A DNA stretch of 64,000 nt from Tsuneonella flava (GCF_002870965.1 NZ_PHSO01000004.1:248001-312000), one strand, 5' to 3'; shown: positions 1-8,102, counted from the first letter of the stretch. Made by a program: numbers and translations. Notes: generated from the sequence alone by a model not told the origin.

Positions 1-430
1 TAACCGAACGCATCTTGGTGCCGAACACGCCCAGCGCTCTGGCCCGGTTGCAAAGGTCTTCAAGCCCCGGATTCGGCTTCATCAGCTGAACGCCGTTTGC
101 TTCGTCTTCGAGGCCCTTGTCGACCTTGATGAACGGCACAACGCCGCGTTCAGCCAAACGGGTCGGCACCGGTTTGCCGCCGCTCACCCCATCCATCGTT
201 TTCTCGAACAGTATTGCGCCGATCACCTTACCATTCCCAAAGCACGGGCTTTCAATAATCCGGCTCCGCATTTCGTGAATGGCTGCGAACATTTCATCAT
301 CACCATTCCACGATTCGTCAGCAATGCCGTAACCCCGCAATGCCTTTGGCGTGGACCCGCCGGACTGGTCGAGTGCGGCAATAAAGCCCTGCCCATTGGC
401 AATGCGGTCGGTCATTTCCTGGTGATTCAT
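1..430 (-). CDS. fda: Class I fructose-bisphosphate aldolase (N-terminal part; gene runs off the window)
   Basis: Glycolytic/gluconeogenic enzyme splitting fructose-1,6-bisphosphate into glyceraldehyde-3-phosphate and dihydroxyacetone phosphate through a lysine Schiff base. The visible 143 residues match the small bacterial class I aldolases (about 296 aa, Staphylococcus FdaB type): FIAALDQSGGSTPKAL near residues 16-31, GAILFEKTMD near 70, VVPFIKVDKGL near 94-104 and GVQLMKP after it. ATG at 430 is preceded by GGAG seven bases upstream. It is the last visible gene of the minus-strand tkt-gap-pgk-thioesterase-fda group, 85 bases after the thioesterase stop, so it is probably co-transcribed. 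The C-terminal part, including the Schiff-base lysine region, lies outside the window. Family assignment is firm; completeness cannot be judged. Confidence 0.9.
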   Translation of the reverse strand, partial: MNHQEMTDRIANGQGFIAALDQSGGSTPKALRGYGIADESWNGDDEMFAAIHEMRSRIIESPCFGNGKVIGAILFEKTMDGVSGGKPVPTRLAERGVVPFIKVDKGLEDEANGVQLMKPNPGLEDLCNRARALGVFGTKMRSV

Positions 431-515
431 CTGACTGCTCCGGGTGTTATGCATACGAATGCAGAAGGTGTCGCGAGGCCTTTAGCCAGCGCAACCGCAC
501 AGGGCAACAACAGTG

Positions 516-977
516 TCAGCTGCGTGTGCCAACCTTGCGTATGATACCGTTGAAAGTGAGCGCCGGTGTACCGTCCGCCGTTATCATTCCGCGCACGAAA
601 ACGGTTTTACCGCCTCCACGCGTCACTTCGCCACGAGCTTCTACGAGCTGTCCGACTGCCACTGGCGAAAGGAAGTCTCCCGCCAGTTGCAGCGTAACTC
701 CACGAGCCCCCGCCATTTCGTCAGTGGCGATGGTGAACAACGCGGAATCCGCAAATGTCATCAGACAACCGCCATGCATGAATCCAGCACCATTCATGTG
801 CCGCTTTTCAGCACGGAAGGCGCTGACCATTCCGCCATTTTCCTCACGGCGTTCATAGAATGGACCGGCTCGTTGTTCGAAAGCGTCACCCGACCAAGTT
901 TGCCACCCGACCCATTCGCCCTCGTCGACATCGGACAGACTGCTACCCGCGCCGATAACTGTCGGTTCTTCGCTCAT
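516..977 (-). CDS. PaaI/4HBT-type hotdog acyl-CoA thioesterase
   Basis: A 153-residue protein of the hotdog thioesterase superfamily, PaaI-like branch, which hydrolyses acyl- or aryl-CoA thioesters in the cytoplasm. The signature stretch [20 protein letters not shown] (about residues 60-79) holds the typical HGG turn and the Asp that begins the central helix; [13 protein letters not shown] follows as the beta strand. Its ATG at 977 overlaps the pgk stop codon (ATGA), so translation is coupled to phosphoglycerate kinase. It is not a glycolytic enzyme, so its place between pgk and fda is unexplained. Substrate cannot be read from sequence. Confidence 0.85.
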   Translation of the reverse strand: MSEEPTVIGAGSSLSDVDEGEWVGWQTWSGDAFEQRAGPFYERREENGGMVSAFRAEKRHMNGAGFMHGGCLMTFADSALFTIATDEMAGARGVTLQLAGDFLSPVAVGQLVEARGEVTRGGGKTVFVRGMITADGTPALTFNGIIRKVGTRS

Positions 978-2173
978 GCTTCCAGCGCCGCCACACCTGG
1001 GAGAACCTTACCTTCCATCCATTCGAGGAAAGCGCCGCCAGCAGTTGAAATATAGGTGAAATCATGCGCGACGCCGGCATGGTTAAGCGCCGCCACAGTA
1101 TCACCGCCACCAGCAACAGATACCAGCGAACCATCTTGGGTCAAAGCTGCCGCAGTCCGCGCCAAAGCCACAGTTGCCGCATCGAACGGTTCGGTTTCAA
1201 ATGCCCCCATCGGGCCGTTCCACACCAAAGTGCGACAGGTTTTCAGCACATCGCCCAATGCCTCCACCGCGAGCGGGCCTACGTCGAGTATCATCTCCTC
1301 AGCCGCCACCTCGTGCACGTTGCATGTACGCAAGCTCGCCGGATGAGCGGCAAATTCTTTCGCGACGACCACATCGTAAGGCAAATGAACGGTGCATCCG
1401 GCATGACTGGCGGTATCCAGAATTTTGTTTGCCGTACCGGTCAGGTCGTGCTCACACAGACTCTTGCCTACATCGACGCCGCGCGCAGCGAGAAATGTGT
1501 TGGCCATTCCCCCGCCGATTATCAGATGCTGCACTTTGCCGACGAGGTGTTCGAGCACAGCAAGCTTGGAACTGACCTTCGCACCGCCAACCACAGCTGC
1601 AGCCGGCATTTCAGGGTTGCCAAGCGCTTTATCCAGCGCGGTCAGTTCCGCTTCCATCGCGCGCCCGGCATAGGCGGGCAAAAGGTGAGCGAGACCTTCC
1701 GTGCTGGCATGCGCGCGGTGGGCCGCGGAAAATGCGTCATTGACGTAAAAATCGCCGTGGCCGGCAATCGCCCTGGCGAATTCGGGATCGTTGGCTTCCT
1801 CGCCCGGCCAGAAGCGGACATTATCCAGCAAGCCGATATCACCATCGCGCAGAATGCCGATCGCCTGTTCCACCACTGGCCCGGCGACCTCAGGAATGAA
1901 CATGATTTCGCGATCGAGGACACGCTCCACATCGCCCTGCACCATACTGGTGCTCATCGTCGAATTTCGCTGCCCCTTAGGACGTCCAAAGTGCGCCAGC
2001 AGCAGTACTTTGGCACCCTTGTCGGCCAGTTCAAGAATGGTCGGAGCACTTGCCTCCACCCGAGTCACATCGGTTGCGCGACCATCTTTCATTGGCAGGT
2101 TGAGATCGACCCGCACCAGCGCGACCTTGCCACGCACATCACCAATATCGTCGAGCGTCTTGAATTTGGGCAT
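974..2173 (-). CDS. pgk: Phosphoglycerate kinase
   Basis: Catalyses 1,3-bisphosphoglycerate + ADP to 3-phosphoglycerate + ATP. The 399-residue protein has usual bacterial length. Visible motifs: [12 protein letters not shown] near residue 17 (substrate-binding loop), [10 protein letters not shown] near 57, [16 protein letters not shown] near 144-159, GGAKVSSKL near 197 and the C-terminal nucleotide loop [13 protein letters not shown] near 356. The open frame extends 38 codons further upstream, but ATG 2173 starts the conserved N-terminus and has a GGGAG site seven bases before it. It lies 150 bases after gap, with a strong hairpin in that spacer, and shares an ATGA overlap with the thioesterase gene. 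Identification is secure. Confidence 0.97.
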   Translation of the reverse strand: MPKFKTLDDIGDVRGKVALVRVDLNLPMKDGRATDVTRVEASAPTILELADKGAKVLLLAHFGRPKGQRNSTMSTSMVQGDVERVLDREIMFIPEVAGPVVEQAIGILRDGDIGLLDNVRFWPGEEANDPEFARAIAGHGDFYVNDAFSAAHRAHASTEGLAHLLPAYAGRAMEAELTALDKALGNPEMPAAAVVGGAKVSSKLAVLEHLVGKVQHLIIGGGMANTFLAARGVDVGKSLCEHDLTGTANKILDTASHAGCTVHLPYDVVVAKEFAAHPASLRTCNVHEVAAEEMILDVGPLAVEALGDVLKTCRTLVWNGPMGAFETEPFDAATVALARTAAALTQDGSLVSVAGGGDTVAALNHAGVAHDFTYISTAGGAFLEWMEGKVLPGVAALEA

Positions 2174-2252
2174 ATTCGACTCCCATCCTCCCCGACAAGA
2201 GAGAGGAACCGCGCAGGGCGCGGGATGAAGGGGCACCCGCAGATAACTCCGA

Positions 2253-2279
2253 CCGTGGCGGGCGCCCCCGCCGCCACGG
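2253..2279. promoter_or_regulatory. GC-rich hairpin in the gap-pgk spacer
   Basis: Arms at 2253-2261 and 2271-2279 pair perfectly over nine bases around a nine-base GC-rich loop. On the coding (minus) strand it lies about 45 bases after the gap stop and 80 bases before the pgk start. No U-tract follows, so it is not a classic intrinsic terminator; it may instead be an mRNA processing or stability element giving gap and pgk different levels. Function is inferred. Confidence 0.5.
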
Positions 2280-2323
2280 CCCGTCAATCGTTTCCCTCCC
2301 CGCTTTCGGAGGAAGGAATAGGT

Positions 2324-3331
2324 TCAGATCAGCTTCGCCATCACGCCAGCGGTATCGATCATGCGGTTGGAGAAGCCCCATTCGTTGTCATACCAGCTCA
2401 CAACCCGTGCCAGCTTGCCTTCGAGAACCGCGGTTTCCAGCGAATCAACCGTGGAACTGGCGGGGTAGTGATTGAAGTCGCTCGAAACCAGCGGCTGATC
2501 GGTGAAAGCGAGAACGCCCTTCATTGCACCTTCAGAAGCTGCCTTCAGCGCGGCGTTCAGTTCTTCGGCTGTCACATCGCGCTTGGGTGTGAACACCAGA
2601 TCGATCAGCGACACATTCGGCGTCGGCACGCGTACCGACGACCCATCGAGCTTGCCCTTAAGCTGCGGCAGCACCAGGCCAACCGCACGGGCCGCGCCGG
2701 TCGTGGTCGGGATCATATTCTGTGCACCACCACGGGCACGGCGCATGTCGCTATGCATCTGATCGAGCATACGCTGATCGTTGGTGTAGGAGTGGATCGT
2801 GGTCATGAAGCCACGTTCGATGCCCACCGCATCGTCGAGTACCTTAGCCACCGGTGCGAGGCAGTTGGTCGTGCAGCTTGCATTCGACACGATCACATCG
2901 TCAGCTGTCAGGGTATCCTGATTCACGCCATAAACGATCGTGGCCGACACACCGGTTGCCGGGGCCGAGATCAGCACGCGCTTGGCACCTGCGGCGAGGT
3001 GTGGGCGGCTCTTCTCATCCGACTGGAAAAAGCCGGTGCATTCGAGCGCAATGTCGATGCCATTGGCCTTGTGGGGCAAATTGCCCGGATCGCGTTCACT
3101 GGTTACGTGAATGCGCTTTCCATTGACGATCAGATCATTGCCGTCGACCTCAACCGTGCCAGGGAAACGGCCATGCGTGCTGTCGTACTGGAACAGCAGG
3201 GCATTGGATTTGGTGTCTGCAAGATCGTTGATCGAAACGAGTTCCAGATCGTGATCGTCCCGCTCCAGCAGTGCACGCGCGACAAGCCGCCCGATACGTC
3301 CGAAACCGTTGATCGCAACTTTGGTCGCCAT
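2324..3331 (-). CDS. gap: Glyceraldehyde-3-phosphate dehydrogenase, type I
   Basis: NAD(P)-dependent oxidation and phosphorylation of glyceraldehyde-3-phosphate to 1,3-bisphosphoglycerate. The 335-residue protein starts with the Rossmann loop INGFGRIGRL (residues 7-16); the catalytic Cys153 is in SNASCTTNCLAP (149-160), and the catalytic domain carries STGAARAVGLV-like and WYDNEWGFSNR motifs. ATG 3331 has an AGGAG site eight bases upstream. It follows tkt after only 15 bases and precedes pgk, so the three form one transcription unit. Whether it serves mainly glycolysis or gluconeogenesis, and its cofactor preference, is not decided by the visible residues. Confidence 0.97.
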   Translation of the reverse strand: MATKVAINGFGRIGRLVARALLERDDHDLELVSINDLADTKSNALLFQYDSTHGRFPGTVEVDGNDLIVNGKRIHVTSERDPGNLPHKANGIDIALECTGFFQSDEKSRPHLAAGAKRVLISAPATGVSATIVYGVNQDTLTADDVIVSNASCTTNCLAPVAKVLDDAVGIERGFMTTIHSYTNDQRMLDQMHSDMRRARGGAQNMIPTTTGAARAVGLVLPQLKGKLDGSSVRVPTPNVSLIDLVFTPKRDVTAEELNAALKAASEGAMKGVLAFTDQPLVSSDFNHYPASSTVDSLETAVLEGKLARVVSWYDNEWGFSNRMIDTAGVMAKLI

Positions 3332-3346
3332 GAGAAGAGCTCCTGC

Positions 3347-5323
3347 TTATCCGTTGAGTTTGTTTGTGATTTGCGGGACGATTGCGTCCACGGTGAAACC
3401 GAATTTGGCGAACAGTTCCTCTGCCGGGGCAGAGGCGCCAAAGCGATTGAGACCAATCTGCAAGCCGTCGCAACCGGTATAACGTTCCCAACCCATCGTT
3501 ACACCTGCTTCGATCGAAATCTTGAGCGTATCGGCAGGAAGGAGATCCGCCTTGTATGCAGCTTCCTGCTGCTCGAACAGTTCCATACTCGGCATAGAAA
3601 CCACGTCGGCCCCAATACCCTGTGCTTCGAGCGCATCAGCCACGTTACAAGCCAGCTCCACTTCGGAACCGGTGCCGATCAGCACGGCTTTGCGCTCTGC
3701 TTTGGCCATCCGAAGGCGATAAGCTCCTCGTGCGCTCAACATATCGCCTTCGTGGCGCAGTTGCGGCAAATTCTGACGGCTAAGCGCGAGAACCGAAGGT
3801 GTTTCTTTATTCTGCAAAGCAAGACGCCAGCATTCGGCGGTTTCAACGATATCGCACGGACGGAACACATTGAGGTTCGGTATCATCCGCAGGCTCATCA
3901 CCTGTTCCACCGGCTGATGGGTAGGCCCGTCCTCGCCCAGACCGATACTGTCGTGCGTAAAGACATAGATCGCGCGAATCTGCTGCAAGGCGGAAAGGCG
4001 AACCGCGTTTCGACAATAATCACTGAAGATCAGAAAAGTACCGCCATACGGAATTACTCCGCCGTGCAGCGCCATACCGTTCATCGCCGCCGCCATGCCG
4101 AATTCGCGAATGCCGTAATAAACATACCGTCCGGCATAATCATCAGCAGTCAGAGGCGTTGTCGCCTTGGTTTTTGTGTTGTTCGATCCGGTGAGATCCG
4201 CCGATCCGCCGACCATCTCCGGCAAAAGCGGAGTCAGAATATCGAGTGCAAGCTCCGATGCTTTGCGCGTAGCGACCTTTTTATCATCCGACAGCCAGGC
4301 AGAGAATGCTGCGGCCACTTCATCGCCTCTGGTCAGATCGCCTGCCATGCGGCGCTCGAACTCAGCCTTGTCGGACGAAGCATCAAGGCGTGCATTCCAT
4401 TCCTGACGCAAAACGGCGCCGCGTTCGCCCGTCTTGCGCCAGTCCGCAACGATTGCAGTAGGAATCTCGAACGGCGCAGCCGTCCAGCCCAGTTCGGCAC
4501 GGGCCGCCGCGATTTCCTCTGCTCCGAGCGGCGCACCATGGGTGGCACTCGTGCCCTGCTTGTTAGGAGCCCCCTTCCCGATAACGGTACGACACACAAC
4601 CAGAGTGGGCTTGGCGGTTTCCGCTTTCGCTGCACCAAGAGCGCGGTCGATATCGGCAAAATCATGCCCATCGCATTCGACCACATTCCAGCCAGTTGCG
4701 CGGTAACGCGCAGGAATATCCTCGCATGTCGACAGGTCGGTCGATCCGTCGATTGTGATCGCGTTGGAATCCCACAGCACCTTAAGGTGACCGAGGCGAA
4801 GATTGCCCGCCAGCCCGATCGCCTCGTGATTGATGCCTTCCATCAGGCAACCGTCGCCCGCGACAACCCAGGTATCGTGATCGACGAGATCGTCTCCGAA
4901 CACGCCGTTCAGATGGCGTTCGGCAATCGCCATACCGACTGCCATCGCCAACCCCTGACCAAGAGGGCCAGTAGTGCATTCGACGCCGGGCAGGAGAAAG
5001 TTTTCCGGGTGCCCGGCACACGGGCTGCCGAGCTGACGGAAGTTGCGAATATCGTCCATCGTCGGCGCATCGTATCCGCTCAGGTGCAGCAGACTGTAGA
5101 TCAGCATCGATCCATGCCCGGCACTCAGCACGAAGCGATCACGATCGGCCCAATCAGGAGCCTTCGGGTCGAATTTCAGATACTTGGACCACAGAACCGT
5201 AGCGACATCGGCCATGCCCATGGGCATCCCCGGATGCCCGGAATTGGCGGCCTGAACCGCATCCATCGACAGGGCGCGAATGGCATTCGCCATCGGCGCG
5301 AGACGGGACGGGTCGATGGTCAT
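3347..5323 (-). CDS. tkt: Transketolase
   Basis: Thiamine-diphosphate enzyme of the pentose phosphate pathway that moves two-carbon ketol units between sugar phosphates. At 658 residues it has normal full length. Visible family features: SGHPGMPMGMADVA near residue 28, LSAGHGSMLIYSLLHLSGYD near 66-85, the ThDP loop with GDGCLMEG near 155, the pyrimidine-domain stretch GIREFGMAAAMNGMALHGG near 400, and HDSIGLGEDGPTHQPVEQ near 460. ATG 5323 follows a GGAG site. It is the first gene of the tkt-gap-pgk-thioesterase-fda group and is divergent from the zapA operon across a 200-base spacer where both promoters must lie. Confidence 0.97.
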   Translation of the reverse strand: MTIDPSRLAPMANAIRALSMDAVQAANSGHPGMPMGMADVATVLWSKYLKFDPKAPDWADRDRFVLSAGHGSMLIYSLLHLSGYDAPTMDDIRNFRQLGSPCAGHPENFLLPGVECTTGPLGQGLAMAVGMAIAERHLNGVFGDDLVDHDTWVVAGDGCLMEGINHEAIGLAGNLRLGHLKVLWDSNAITIDGSTDLSTCEDIPARYRATGWNVVECDGHDFADIDRALGAAKAETAKPTLVVCRTVIGKGAPNKQGTSATHGAPLGAEEIAAARAELGWTAAPFEIPTAIVADWRKTGERGAVLRQEWNARLDASSDKAEFERRMAGDLTRGDEVAAAFSAWLSDDKKVATRKASELALDILTPLLPEMVGGSADLTGSNNTKTKATTPLTADDYAGRYVYYGIREFGMAAAMNGMALHGGVIPYGGTFLIFSDYCRNAVRLSALQQIRAIYVFTHDSIGLGEDGPTHQPVEQVMSLRMIPNLNVFRPCDIVETAECWRLALQNKETPSVLALSRQNLPQLRHEGDMLSARGAYRLRMAKAERKAVLIGTGSEVELACNVADALEAQGIGADVVSMPSMELFEQQEAAYKADLLPADTLKISIEAGVTMGWERYTGCDGLQIGLNRFGASAPAEELFAKFGFTVDAIVPQITNKLNG

Positions 5324-5490
5324 GGGCAGTGCTCCGGCAGAGAGAAAACAAGGCGATTCGTCGCGCGCGCATCCCTCTTGCGGACAGGCGGAGGAAGGTC
5401 AAGCAACCCCTCCCCCGCTTCCACCGTCAACCCGACCGAAACCGCGCCCGCGTCGCCTCATGCGAGTTATCAACAGCCCACCCCAACCCT

Positions 5491-5519
5491 TTGCGTAGAA
5501 GCGCTAATTTGTCTATCTA
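5491..5519 (+). promoter_or_regulatory. Probable housekeeping promoter of the zapA operon
   Basis: TTGCGT at 5491-5496 and TATCTA at 5514-5519 are separated by exactly 17 bases. The -10 box ends six bases before the ATG at 5526, so the expected transcript starts at or next to the start codon. No Shine-Dalgarno sequence is visible in between, which suggests a leaderless mRNA. The match is good but based on pattern alone. Confidence 0.5.
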
Positions 5520-5525
5520 AAGCGC

Positions 5526-5720
5526 ATGAGCGGAGATCGTATAGAAGCAGCAACCCGGCGGATCGAATCCGCTCTGACGCGGATCGCGGCAGCGTCGGAG
5601 GAAGTGCACACTCAACCGCTTTCGGTGTCCAGACTCGTGGATGAACACGAAACCTTGCGCGAAACCGTGATTGCAGCGCTGAAAGAACTCGACATACTCA
5701 TCGCAGATATCGAACAATGA
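5526..5720 (+). CDS. Small coiled-coil protein upstream of ZapA (ZauP-like candidate)
   Basis: A 64-residue, charged, almost wholly helical protein: heptad-like spacing of Ile/Leu/Val runs through both halves, with no signal peptide or membrane segment. Its TGA stop overlaps the zapA ATG (ATGA at 5717-5720), so the two are translationally coupled. In Caulobacter a coiled-coil protein, ZauP, is encoded with ZapA and works with it to focus the Z-ring; by position and structure this protein is a candidate counterpart, but I cannot show sequence homology. The start is ATG 5526, which has no ribosome-binding site and lies six bases after a good -10 box. Gene reality is well supported by the overlap and the conserved context. 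Confidence 0.75.
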   Translation: MSGDRIEAATRRIESALTRIAAASEEVHTQPLSVSRLVDEHETLRETVIAALKELDILIADIEQ

Positions 5721-6322
5721 GCGAGGTATCCGTCACAGTTGGCGGACGCGTCTATCGCGTCGCTTGCGCTCGGGGAGAAGAGGACCGCGTTCGCAATCTT
5801 GCTACGCTGGTCAATGCCAAGCTTGAAACGATGGGGCGCCTCGCTCCTCAGGATGCACAGAATCTGCTCTTCGCATCGCTGATGCTTGCCGACGAAACGC
5901 ATGAAGCAAAAGAAAATGCCAGCAAGGCGATTGCGGCCAAAGATGAATCCGAACGCAACGCGCAATCTGCCGAAGTTGAACAAGCCGCACTTCGCAGCAC
6001 TATAGCAGACCTCGAATCCGAGATCGTTCGCCTGAAGAACAGTGCCCCCCAACCCGCCGGTGAAATGGAGGGTGCGCGCAATCAGATCGAAGCGTTGACA
6101 CAGCAGATTGCCGAGCACGAAACGCAGCGTGCTGCATTGAGCGCGCAAATCGCCACCCTCATTGAAGAGAAGAGAGCGCATACGAGCGCAACCGCATCGG
6201 GCAAATCATCCTTGCCCGATGCAAATGATCCAAACCTGGCCCTGGCCCTGGCACTGGAAAGATTTGCCGAACAGCTCGAATTCTATGCCGACCGGCTTGA
6301 GAGCAAGCCAACTGCATCCTAA
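5717..6322 (+). CDS. zapA: Cell division protein ZapA, long coiled-coil form
   Basis: ZapA binds FtsZ and cross-links protofilaments in the Z-ring. The N-terminal ~95 residues are the ZapA domain: VSVTVGGRVYRVACARGEED then NLATLVNAKLETMG and a helix with LLFASLMLADETHEAKE. The protein is 201 residues, whereas typical ZapA is near 110; the excess is a long Ala/Glu/Gln-rich coiled coil (about 75-160) and a C-terminal segment with ALALERFAEQLEFYADRLE. It overlaps the upstream small coiled-coil gene by four bases and is followed directly by the 6S RNA. The ZapA domain call is firm; the role of the extra coiled coil is unknown. Confidence 0.9.
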   Translation: MSEVSVTVGGRVYRVACARGEEDRVRNLATLVNAKLETMGRLAPQDAQNLLFASLMLADETHEAKENASKAIAAKDESERNAQSAEVEQAALRSTIADLESEIVRLKNSAPQPAGEMEGARNQIEALTQQIAEHETQRAALSAQIATLIEEKRAHTSATASGKSSLPDANDPNLALALALERFAEQLEFYADRLESKPTAS

Positions 6323-6324
6323 AT

Positions 6325-6512
6325 AGGCGGCGGCGGGACTGCCCGGCACGAACCTGCAGAAAATCCCTGGGGCTATAAGCAATCCAAGGGAGCCGTCCCT
6401 GTCCGGGGTGCGGGGCCTGAAATAGGGTCCGGCTCCGAGGCACATGGCGCCCACCTGACCCTTAGGCGTCAGAGGATTTCCCGGTAAACGACCATGGTGG
6501 TTCCGCCACTTA
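6325..6512 (+). ncRNA. ssrS: 6S RNA
   Basis: The 218-base interval between zapA and the 5-formyl-THF cyclo-ligase gene is the standard alphaproteobacterial site of 6S RNA, which mimics an open promoter and sequesters sigma-70 RNA polymerase in stationary phase. The sequence is highly structured: the 5' end (GGCGG near 6327) can pair with the 3' end (CCGCC near 6503-6507) as a closing stem, with a purine/pyrimidine-rich centre that can leave a large bubble (around 6350-6380 and 6450-6485). No convincing protein frame fills it. Ends are approximate, set by the closing stem. Confidence 0.8.
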
Positions 6513-6540
6513 CCCCATAAGGGGGGCAAATGCTCACGAG

Positions 6541-7128
6541 ATGAAAGCCTGCGTGACCGACAAACAAACTCTTCGCAAACAGTTACGTGCTGATCGCAAG
6601 CGGCATGTTGCCGCTCTCCCTGCGGTAACCCGTGCCCTGCTGCTACGCATACCGCCTGCGCCATTGGCAGCACTTGTGCCAGAGAACGCGGTGATCGGCC
6701 TCTATCGCGCCACTCCGCATGAGGCACCGGCAGGCACTTATGCGAAATACTACATCGAGCGCGGCCATCGAATCGCGCTCCCCCGATTTGCCGCGGACAA
6801 TGCGCCGATGGAATTTGCCACACATTGCGATCCGTTCGGGGAAACCGATCTGGAGAGCGGCCCCTTCGGGTTAAATCAACCGGGATCAGAGGCTCTGGTT
6901 CTGGTGCCCGACGTAGTGTTCGTCCCATTGGTGGGTTTCACCGACAGCGGCCAGCGGCTTGGTCAGGGTGGCGGGCATTATGATCGCTGGCTGGCCGAAC
7001 ATCCCGGCACCACCGCGATAGGGCTGGCATGGGACTGCCAACTTGTCGACACCCTGCCGACGGAGGAACACGACATACCTTTGTCAGCCATCGTCACCCC
7101 TACACGACTTTACGGACCATTTACATGA
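6541..7128 (+). CDS. ygfA: 5-formyltetrahydrofolate cyclo-ligase
   Basis: ATP-dependent conversion of 5-formyl-THF to 5,10-methenyl-THF, salvaging folinic acid into the one-carbon pool. The 195-residue protein has family length and the C-terminal signature: VFVPLVGFTDSGQRLGQGGG then HYDRWLAEH near residues 148-156, followed by GLAWDCQLVD and IVTPTRLY. Basic N-terminal ATP-binding segment KQTLRKQLRADRKR is present. It lies immediately downstream of the 6S RNA, an arrangement shared with many proteobacteria, including E. coli ssrS-ygfA. ATG 6541 lacks a strong Shine-Dalgarno sequence, so read-through from the 6S transcript may matter. Its stop overlaps the next gene (ATGA). Confidence 0.93.
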   Translation: MKACVTDKQTLRKQLRADRKRHVAALPAVTRALLLRIPPAPLAALVPENAVIGLYRATPHEAPAGTYAKYYIERGHRIALPRFAADNAPMEFATHCDPFGETDLESGPFGLNQPGSEALVLVPDVVFVPLVGFTDSGQRLGQGGGHYDRWLAEHPGTTAIGLAWDCQLVDTLPTEEHDIPLSAIVTPTRLYGPFT

Positions 7129-7340
7129 GAACCGAACCGACCCTGCGTATCCCGCTTGGCATACTTGGCATGTTGCTGGGTGTGGCCGCCTATGCGCTGG
7201 TTATCGCGCGCTATGTGCCCGATCTGATCGGGGGCTGGCATACGCTGTTGCAGACGATGGTCTATATCGCGCTGGGGATCGTGTGGATCCTGCCGCTCAG
7301 GCGCTTTCTGGCGTGGATGGAAACAGGGCGCTGGCGCTAA
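7125..7340 (+). CDS. DUF2842 small inner-membrane protein
   Basis: A 71-residue protein with two hydrophobic helices (about residues 9-28 and 42-60) separated by a short loop containing GGWHTLLQ, ending in a basic-aromatic tail FLAWMETGRWR. This pattern matches the alphaproteobacterial DUF2842 family, whose function is unknown. The ATG at 7125 overlaps the cyclo-ligase stop, so it is co-translated. A longer open frame begins at 7029 but lies inside the cyclo-ligase gene and lacks a hydrophobic start, so I used 7125. Confidence 0.8.
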   Translation: MRTEPTLRIPLGILGMLLGVAAYALVIARYVPDLIGGWHTLLQTMVYIALGIVWILPLRRFLAWMETGRWR

Positions 7341-7386
7341 GCGCCAACGCCCCGATTTTCACCGTTTCCGAAGAAAGAGTCCCAAG

Positions 7387-7463
7387 TGGCGCGAGTGACG
7401 GGACTTGAACCCGCGACCCTCGGCGTGACAGGCCGATACTCTAACCAACTGAGCTACACCCGC
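7387..7463 (-). tRNA. tRNA-Asp (GUC)
   Basis: Cloverleaf read on the minus strand: the 5' acceptor strand at 7457-7463 pairs over seven bases with the 3' strand at 7391-7397, followed by a discriminator base and encoded CCA (7387-7389). The anticodon loop CUGUCAC gives anticodon GUC, decoding Asp. D-loop GGTTAGA and T-loop GGTTCAAG-type sequences are in place. Length 77 nt. Confidence 0.97.
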
Positions 7464-7641
7464 GCATTTAAGCGGCAGCGCCTCTTGGGAGACGCGCCAC
7501 TACGGCTTGAAGCACGGGCTGTCAACCGGTCGTTACAGCCATTTTTGCAGGTTTTTTGCACCTCCCTCAATCTACGGGATATTAACCATATTCCGACAGT
7601 CAGGCGCAGCCCCTTATCGGGGATTATGCGGAGCAAATGAT

Positions 7642-8061
7642 ATGCGTGGACTTATCGGACTGGGGGGCACCCTCGCCTGCGCCCTATCGACAGCGGCGGC
7701 AGCGCAAGCCCCGGTAACGATAGATCGCGCGGTCTATGTCGAACGCGCCATAAACGGCTCTCGCTCGATCGAGCCCGCCACCACTCTGCAACGTGGCGAT
7801 AAAGTGGTTCTCATCCTCACGTGGCAGGCCCACAGCGCGACTCGCGGGTTTACCGTATCGAGCAGAATCCCGCCCACTCTGCTGTTCCAGCGAGCAGGAA
7901 GCAATTCGATTGAGGTTTCAGTTGATGGCGGACGCAGTTGGGGTGCGCTCGATAATATGCGCGTAGGGAACCGGGTGGCGGCCCCCGAAGACGTGACCAA
8001 TCTGCGATGGAAAGCCAACGCATCGACGGGGCGAATGACGTTCAGCGCAATCGTTCGATAG
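7642..8061 (+). CDS. Exported protein of unknown function (DUF11-like fold suspected)
   Basis: A 139-residue protein with a clear signal peptide (MRGLIGLGG... cleaved near AAAAQA, about residue 22). The mature part is beta-rich, with DKVVLILTWQ, then a segment VSVDGGRSWGAL and a C-terminal strand RMTFSAIVR; this resembles the C-terminal portion of DUF11-type surface repeats, but the similarity is only by eye. ATG 7642 has GGAG eight bases upstream; longer starts would lie before the signal peptide and are unlikely. It faces the E2 gene tail-to-tail across a hairpin. Function not recognised. Confidence 0.65.
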   Translation: MRGLIGLGGTLACALSTAAAAQAPVTIDRAVYVERAINGSRSIEPATTLQRGDKVVLILTWQAHSATRGFTVSSRIPPTLLFQRAGSNSIEVSVDGGRSWGALDNMRVGNRVAAPEDVTNLRWKANASTGRMTFSAIVR

Positions 8062-8068
8062 AAACAGA

Positions 8069-8102
8069 GCCCCTCCACCGATATATCGGCGGCAGAGGGG
8101 GC
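8069..8102. terminator. Bidirectional hairpin between convergent genes
   Basis: An outer stem of GCCCCTC (8069-8075) with GAGGGG (8095-8100) encloses an inner palindrome CCGATATATCGG. It occupies the 44-base gap between the exported-protein stop and the E2 stop, where a shared terminator is expected. U-tracts are poor on both sides. Confidence 0.55.

Noticed and set aside
1064-5644. A 1526-codon open frame on the plus strand, antisense to pgk, gap and tkt
   Set aside because: All three real genes share one minus frame, and this frame pairs codon-for-codon with it. Stops would need sense codons TTA, CTA or TCA, which are rare in this GC-rich genome, so the open frame is a codon-usage shadow.
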